Assembly (NCBI GenBank): GCA_021464245.1
Contig: JADCRB010000160.1
Coordinates: 1,178,001-1,242,000, forward strand
Direction: 5' to 3'
DNA length: 64,000 nt
From: Carallia brachiata
Taxonomy: Eukaryota; Streptophyta; Magnoliopsida; Malpighiales; Rhizophoraceae
Made by a program: the position numbers and the translations under genes. The notes beneath the pieces were generated by a model that worked only from the letters and a program-made list of their open reading frames with translations, had not been told where the DNA came from and did not search any database. Shown one piece after another: positions 58,076-64,000 of this stretch. How positions within the stretch are numbered: the stretch's first letter is position 1; each line of letters opens with the position of its first letter.

Positions 58076-58124
58076 TAAGGGAATAAATATTTTTTCTTTG
58101 GTGCATCGTAAGGGAATAAATATT
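58076..58124 (-). repeat. micro insertion with 16-bp direct repeats and A-rich tail
   Basis: taagggaataaatatt at 58076-58091 and 58109-58124 flanks a 17-bp insert. On the minus strand it reads cgatgcacc followed by AAAGAAAA. Confidence 0.55.
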
Positions 58125-61100
58125 GGTTTTGAATAGGTGGTAACAAATAGTAATATAGTTCTATCCAATATATTTTAAAAATTTATTCATTTTTTTATGA
58201 ATTTTTATCATTAAATAGTCTATGTAATCTTATTATTACTTTAAAGTTGTCTTAAGGACGCCACTAAGATTTTCCCTTAGAAGAAATACATATGAAATTC
58301 GATGTTAGTATGGAAACTTTATTTGCTTGTCCAGTGACAACATGACAAATATTGCGGAACCAAAATTGAGCCCAACAAAAAGGGAAAATACTGACGGGCA
58401 TAAAAAAAAATTGTCATACAATGTCTAATGATAATAATTAGTGTATTTTATATAACTGTAATGATAAAATGTGAAATAAAAAAATATCTTTTTTTTCATA
58501 TTTTTTTATTACAATTGTATAAAATATACTAATTATTACAATATAGACATTACATGACACATTTTTTAGTATCCTCGTATAATGAAATTCAAAATAATAA
58601 TAATAATAATAATAATAAACTAGCAAAGTCATTTCCTAGTCTGATGAGTTAATGCATTTGCTATAAATAGTAATATTATGGCAGGTTCACCTTCCCCTTT
58701 GATTTTGAAAATGAAATTATTTTTAATTTCTTAAAAAATAATTAGATTTTCATGTTTGCTCTCAAAATTAATTAATGAATCGAATGTCTAATACGACAAA
58801 TAATTGAGTGTAACCTTGATTAGTTGCTTTTGTGGACCATAAAAGGGGAAAGAGAGGAGGGAGGAGGGCTGTGGCATCTTCACTAGATCAACTTTTTTTA
58901 TTTAGCTCATCATGCTTTGTTTGAACACGTAAATCTAAGAGTCAAATGTCACATTGAGGGCCTGCAACGCAAACCCCATCGGCTCTCTTTCAATTCATAT
59001 TCTCTGCGTTTGATGCCAAATGATACATGGCCCAAAAAAAGGCTAAAAAAAAGGAAAGCATGTGTATGTTGCATTTGTGTCTATGTTGATCATGATCATT
59101 ATGGTGAGCATGTTGCCAAGCTAGCTAATTCCTTCTATCTCGCTCTTCTTCTTCCCAAACTAGCTAATCTCAAACAATTGTTACTCTGTTAGGTATGTAA
59201 AATGAAAAAAGTTGTGGTAAAGCACGATACAATCACAATCGATGGTGTGCTAACGTTTTTTAAAAAACACCCTAATAGTTAAAAATTAAAACTTTCATCT
59301 TGGGGTCTCAATATTAATTTTAAAAATGAGTTATGAAGTTTATGGTAACGAGAAAAAGTATACTCCCTCTTAATAGACTAAAAAATGGGTGTACTGCACA
59401 AGTACATTAGTTTTCTTTTTCTTTTATTTTTTAGTTATTAACATTTTAAATAAAATTTAAATTTGAAACTTTCACTCAAGAGACATAAACATACGGCCAA
59501 TATATTGATGGTATGCAACATGATATATCAATACATGAACATGTACGAATCCCACGTACGCCCACTTATACCCCCACCTTCTAGACAATCATGCCATTAA
59601 TTGAATGGCAGATGATAAGCCATTTCTCTATGCAAGAAGACAAGAACCACTCAGAGCTTCACTTATCTTCTTATTTCTTCTTTACTACCTCTACTAACAT
59701 AAAATTGTGAGGTTACGCTTGTATGTGGAAATAGTCAACAAGGGAATGAAGTTTCCCTCTCTAATCTTCTCTTCCCTCTTCAAGTGCCCTAAAAAAAATA
59801 ACTTGCACAAGCACAACACATAGCTAGGTCTCACATGCATCAATTATATCATGAATGTGGGCTGATACATATCATCCCACGTACATGGGTCCAGAGTCAC
59901 AAAATTTGCGATATATAGATACTATGCTGTCTCATTTGCTTGTCTCCATCCATTCGTATCATATTCATTGTTTTCATCTTCATGACTATTTTGATACTTG
60001 AAGGAAGGGACTTTTCGTTTTTCAAAATGTGCATTATTGGTACTTTGTGGAGATTACGCAATACATAACATATACGCGCGTATAAGTTAGTTTTTATGTA
60101 TCTAAGTCTGATCAATGACAAATAATATACACGCACAAATTAAAATTACTTATATTTTCTTCTTGAGGTCTCAAGTCTTAGTTTAGAGAGTAAAATATGA
60201 GATTTATGGAAATATAAATATTTATTCCTAGTGTATAACTCATTGTTCTCTATGAACTTTATAATCGACCATGACATGAGAGCTACGACACTTATTGGAA
60301 TATTTCATCTTATTAGTAATGTTCTCCAAAAACTGTATGGTGGGAGATGGCTAAGACAATATATATATTCCCCCCTTTTTTTATTGGAATATGTTTTAAC
60401 AAATTATATTCAGTACTGAAATTATTTCTTTTTGGTTTTAATTATGTCTTTACTTTTTTTTTTTTTTGTGACGATGGTTGAATTATAATTAGCAAAACCA
60501 CCAAATGAAGATTACTTTGTTTTGCCAGAGGATGATGTCGCTCGTGCTAGTTAGCTCCAAGAAGTTTCAACTATTAGAACAATTACATCAAGGCAACAGA
60601 AACTTCAAAACCTATTTAGGATCAGCTAAATTGAAAATGACAAACTCAATTAGCTAGCCTCCTGTTCAAGGGTCAACAGCAACAGATTGATAGGGCTAGA
60701 AAATTGTGGGTCTCTAACGTCATCTGAATGATCAATGATGATCATCCGTGGAAAAGTTCGTACTAGAGGGATAGCTGTCTAGCTAAGAAAGTGTCATTTA
60801 AAGGTGAAAGGTATGTTGCTCGTGATAATAACATTGAGAGAAATATTAGGTAAATTTTTTTAAATAAAATTAAAATAATTTGAGTTGTTATATAATTAAA
60901 TTTTTTAAAAAATAAAAAATAAAAAATAAATTATTAAATATTATTAAATATATTATATAATTATTTCGATATTATCTAAAATATACCCGTAATTGAACTC
61001 TACGATGAAAACGGAGAAAAACTTGCATTACAACTGTAAACAAAGTGGCCCGCTTAAACAGAAAAGTATTAATGTATTATATCACATTGTCCTATCTTTT

Positions 61101-61771
61101 TTTTTTTTCGACAAAATAAAAATTATCTCGTGGGCATGACCATTATCAGATCGATATCCTCATTTAACCCTTTTCATGAGAAAGACCTACCATCGAAATA
61201 TTACTGAACCTGAAATGGGCTTCTTCTAAATTCGACTAAAGTGTTAACAAGTCTGAAATTTCATACGCGGCATTCACACTAATCTCAAATTAATAAGAGA
61301 ATGTGAGTGTAAGGACTCGAATTTAGATCAATATTCAGGGCGACACACGAAATCATGCCATTGTCCTATCTGATCATTCAATTACTTCAGATTAAAATCA
61401 CAATAAGATAAAAATAAAAAAATAGTTACCACTTTTGCTTCGTTTTTTTTCACTCAATCACATGGTTTAGTGGGAGAACTACGAGACTTTTAATTCTACA
61501 AGACTATCAAGTCATATTTTTTTCTACTTTTTTTTTTCTATTAACACTAATTGAATGCTAAGGAGTTGTAGTAGATTACAGAATATGTCCAACTCTTTCT
61601 TCTTCACAAATCTTTGTAGTCCAAAATTGCACAAGATTTGAATTCTGATCTTTGAAAGTAACACCCACTAGAAAAAAGTTTAGCTGATGCTCGTACAAGT
61701 AAAAGTCAGCTAATTGTAATAACCGAAGAGTCCAAAAATTGTCTCTCCCACCTTATGTAATAGAGCTGGAC
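58125..61771. other. gene-free AT-rich sequence
   Basis: An (AAT)n run lies at about 58593-58619. A plus frame at 58917-59192 lacks an ATG at its start and matches nothing. I see no tRNA, miRNA hairpin or coding gene. Confidence 0.45.
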
Positions 61772-61825
61772 CAAAACAAATAGGCTCATTTTTTTTGTTT
61801 TTTGGTCAAAACAAATAGGCTCATT
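61772..61825 (-). repeat. micro poly(A) insertion with 19-bp direct repeats
   Basis: A perfect 19-bp repeat (61772-61790 and 61807-61825) flanks ttttttgttttttggt, which on the minus strand reads acc followed by an A-rich tail. Confidence 0.65.
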
Positions 61826-62007
61826 AATGAAGCACGGAATGAGTAAAAGCACAGTGGGCCTAGTTTATGTAACCCATGATGCTATAGGAAGTACGCTGGG
61901 ATGAAAACAATTTGGATCGAGTAATTAAGTCGGCCTCCATCGGCCCACTCCAACAAAGCTGAAGGCAACAATTCTTCTTTTGGAATGAACATGATTTTGC
62001 TTATTTT

Positions 62008-62057
62008 AGAGTAATAAATGATTTGACCCAAAAAAAAAAAAGAGAGTAATAAATGAT
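62008..62057 (+). repeat. micro poly(A) insertion with 15-bp direct repeats
   Basis: agagtaataaatgat at 62008-62022 and 62043-62057 flanks ttgaccc followed by A12 and one or two G-containing bases. Confidence 0.65.
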
Positions 62058-64000
62058 AGGCTAATATTTTTACTGCAGATAAAAAAATAAAAAATGAACG
62101 TGACTTTATTCTTTTTTGGTTATAAAAAATGAGAAAGTTGGTTAGCATTTTGCAGATCCACTAGAATAAATTGTGTTGTTGGCACTGTAAGACTCACCAG
62201 GACATCTACATTAAACAGTTGAGGGGACAAACTTCAGTTGTCTAACCAACGTCTTTGGACTGTTACAGACACCGAAACAAACTAACGCAGAAAAAAAAAA
62301 TTAGAGAACAAAGGGAAGAACAAAAATAGTTAAAGGGAGAGGACGTTTTTCTTTTTAAGATTAAAAAAAAAAATTTAAGACTGAAAAAAAAAAAGGTTTG
62401 CTTCTTTTATAGTAGCTTGCATGGTTGCATTCTTCAAGAAGGACCCAGAATTTTTATCTTCGACTTATTGATGTGAAAGGTCAAAATTATCCTTCTTTGC
62501 TCTCAGTAGGCTCCAGCAGGTATGGAGGTTGTTATGGACATTTTAATTGATTATCAGCTTTCCTTGTTCTTTATGCATACGAAACTACCGGGATCGAATT
62601 TACATGCCAAACCCTTTATTTTTGCACGAGTTGCCGGAGTTAAGGACTCGTGTCTGTTACCGAAAAGGCCCCTATTTGAACTTTGAATTACATTTAATAA
62701 TCTATTTATTTATTGAAGAAAATAAAATTTTATAACATTATTTATTGAAAAAAATGAAATTTTATAATTTCATTTTCTGCTATGGTGTTTAATTATAGTA
62801 TTAAAAATATCATTTTGTATTTTGTAAAATTCTGTAAAATAAAATATTAAAAATATTATTTTATATTTAGTAAAACTTTATAAATTGAAATATTAAAAAT
62901 TTAATTTTTGATAAATTTTTCTTTTCCTCTTTTTTTCTTCCCCTATCATTGTTACTCTCTCTCTCTCTCTCTCTCTCATAACTCCCTTTCTCGCTCTTTC
63001 TCTCTCCCATAATTCTCTCTCCCTTTCTCTCTCATAAGTCCCCTCAATCTCTTTATTATTTTATTTTGACAATCTCTCTCATACATGCTTATAAAACACA
63101 TACAATCAAGCTAATGCAAAATTATACTCCTATAATAGTGCTCTATTTTTCCTTGTAGACAATGTCAATAATTAGGCTTTAATTGATTATCAATAATTTA
63201 ATGTTTGCACATATGCCTCAAGTTGTCCAATTCATAAATTCATCATCTCTTAAAACTAATACAAATAATGGTTAATGATAAAAATTCATACAAATACAAA
63301 AAGGTCATAAGTTCACCATCTCTTAAATGTTCACTATGTAATTCTATTACATTAATACATCCAATCTAGCATTCATTATCTAGTCATCAAACAAATTGTC
63401 TGGCCATCATTGCATCCATGCTTGGTTGCTAGCAAACATGAAATGGTTAGCTGATTTCAAAGGCGAAACTATTGAACTCTCAAAAAAACAAAAAGTTGAA
63501 ATGAACCTATGAAATTGAATTGGACAAAACGAAACAACAAAAGTGTCACAACAACAGCATGAAAAGGCAGAAACAATGCTACAAGATTTACATCACTGAG
63601 AATTACTTTTGGGGGAGATTTCTCTACAAAACTCTTACATACCTCTTTCCCAACAACCTTTAACCCAACAAATACCAACTGCTTCTCTCACTAAAAAGCT
63701 AGTGACTATGACTAAGAAACAAAAACAAAAAAGTGATAACTAGTGAATAGAAAGCTTTGAATATACATGTGTTTAATTTTATTTTCTCCATTCAAATGTC
63801 TAATAGAGCTTCAAATTTGGCATGCTTTGGAGAAAAAATTTGACAAACTTTTCTCTTTTTGATCGGTTCAAATTAAGGTTTAACATTGTTGAAGGAACCA
63901 AAGGCAAAAGAGAAAAAAACAAGTAATCATATACTTTATTCTTTGTTATTGGGTACTTTTTGTTTGAACGCATATCAAATCGTAGTCTGCTACTGCAATT
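62058..64000. other. gene-free AT-rich sequence
   Basis: A (CT)n microsatellite lies near 62948-62978. The minus frame 63678-63469 (69 codons) has no recognisable domain. Nothing else supported. Confidence 0.45.

Noticed and set aside
58917..59192. 91-codon plus-strand frame
   Set aside because: Starts at a TTG rather than an ATG and matches no family.
63469..63678. 69-codon minus-strand hydrophobic frame
   Set aside because: No proper start or domain; composition-driven.
1..64000. CRISPR arrays, bacterial operons, integrons or phage modules
   Set aside because: Introns, LTR elements and plant gene families show this is a eukaryotic nuclear sequence; no spacer-repeat array is present.

Overview
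This is a plant nuclear window, almost certainly from a eudicot and perhaps a woody one. It is very AT-rich. Its genes are split by GT-AG introns, and long gene-poor stretches carry plant transposons and microsatellites. I rebuilt the gene models by hand from translations, splice signals and phase matching. Names rest on remembered family sequences, not on a database search.

Layout: 1-7477 is gene-free and holds a SINE with a short tandem array, a hAT-type element (2961-4123) and tiny poly(A) insertions. 7478-8945 (-) is a GPI-type phytocyanin gene. 10389-15526 is a complete but dead Ty1/copia retrotransposon. 15977-20660 (-) is an 18-exon TPX2-like (TPXL2/TPXL3 type) spindle gene. 20661-29611 is gene-poor and carries a second SINE, a Tourist/PIF-Harbinger-like element filled with a pyrimidine minisatellite (26160-27160) and a second hAT element (28467-28956). 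29612-33256 (+) is an ACS10/ACS12-type aminotransferase gene. 34259-37021 (-) is an LRR receptor kinase of the At1g12460/At1g62950 type. 42379-44942 (-) is a VTT/SNARE-associated membrane protein gene. 48054-51107 (+) is a plastid BASS5/BASS6-type carrier gene. 52489-54059 (+) is a Ycf49-like (DUF2499) plastid protein gene. 55913-56354 (-) is a LITTLE ZIPPER gene. 56355-64000 shows no gene.

The genes do not form a pathway. The gene order is informative: from memory, TPXL, VTT and BASS neighbour each other on Arabidopsis chromosome 4, and the LRR kinase and ACS10 neighbour each other on chromosome 1. This window interleaves both sets, as expected of an unfractionated ancestral order.

Two themes stand out. 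First, five of the eight genes contain small frame-breaking indels, mostly explicable as one- or two-base losses in homopolymers, although splice sites and conserved motifs survive. This suggests residual sequencing error, real decay, or both; the ACS-type gene has also lost its PLP-binding lysine. Second, at least twelve loci share one architecture: a perfect 10-20 bp direct repeat flanking a 14-29 bp insert made mostly of an A (or T) run plus a few unique bases. They look like extremely 5'-truncated target-primed retroinsertions.
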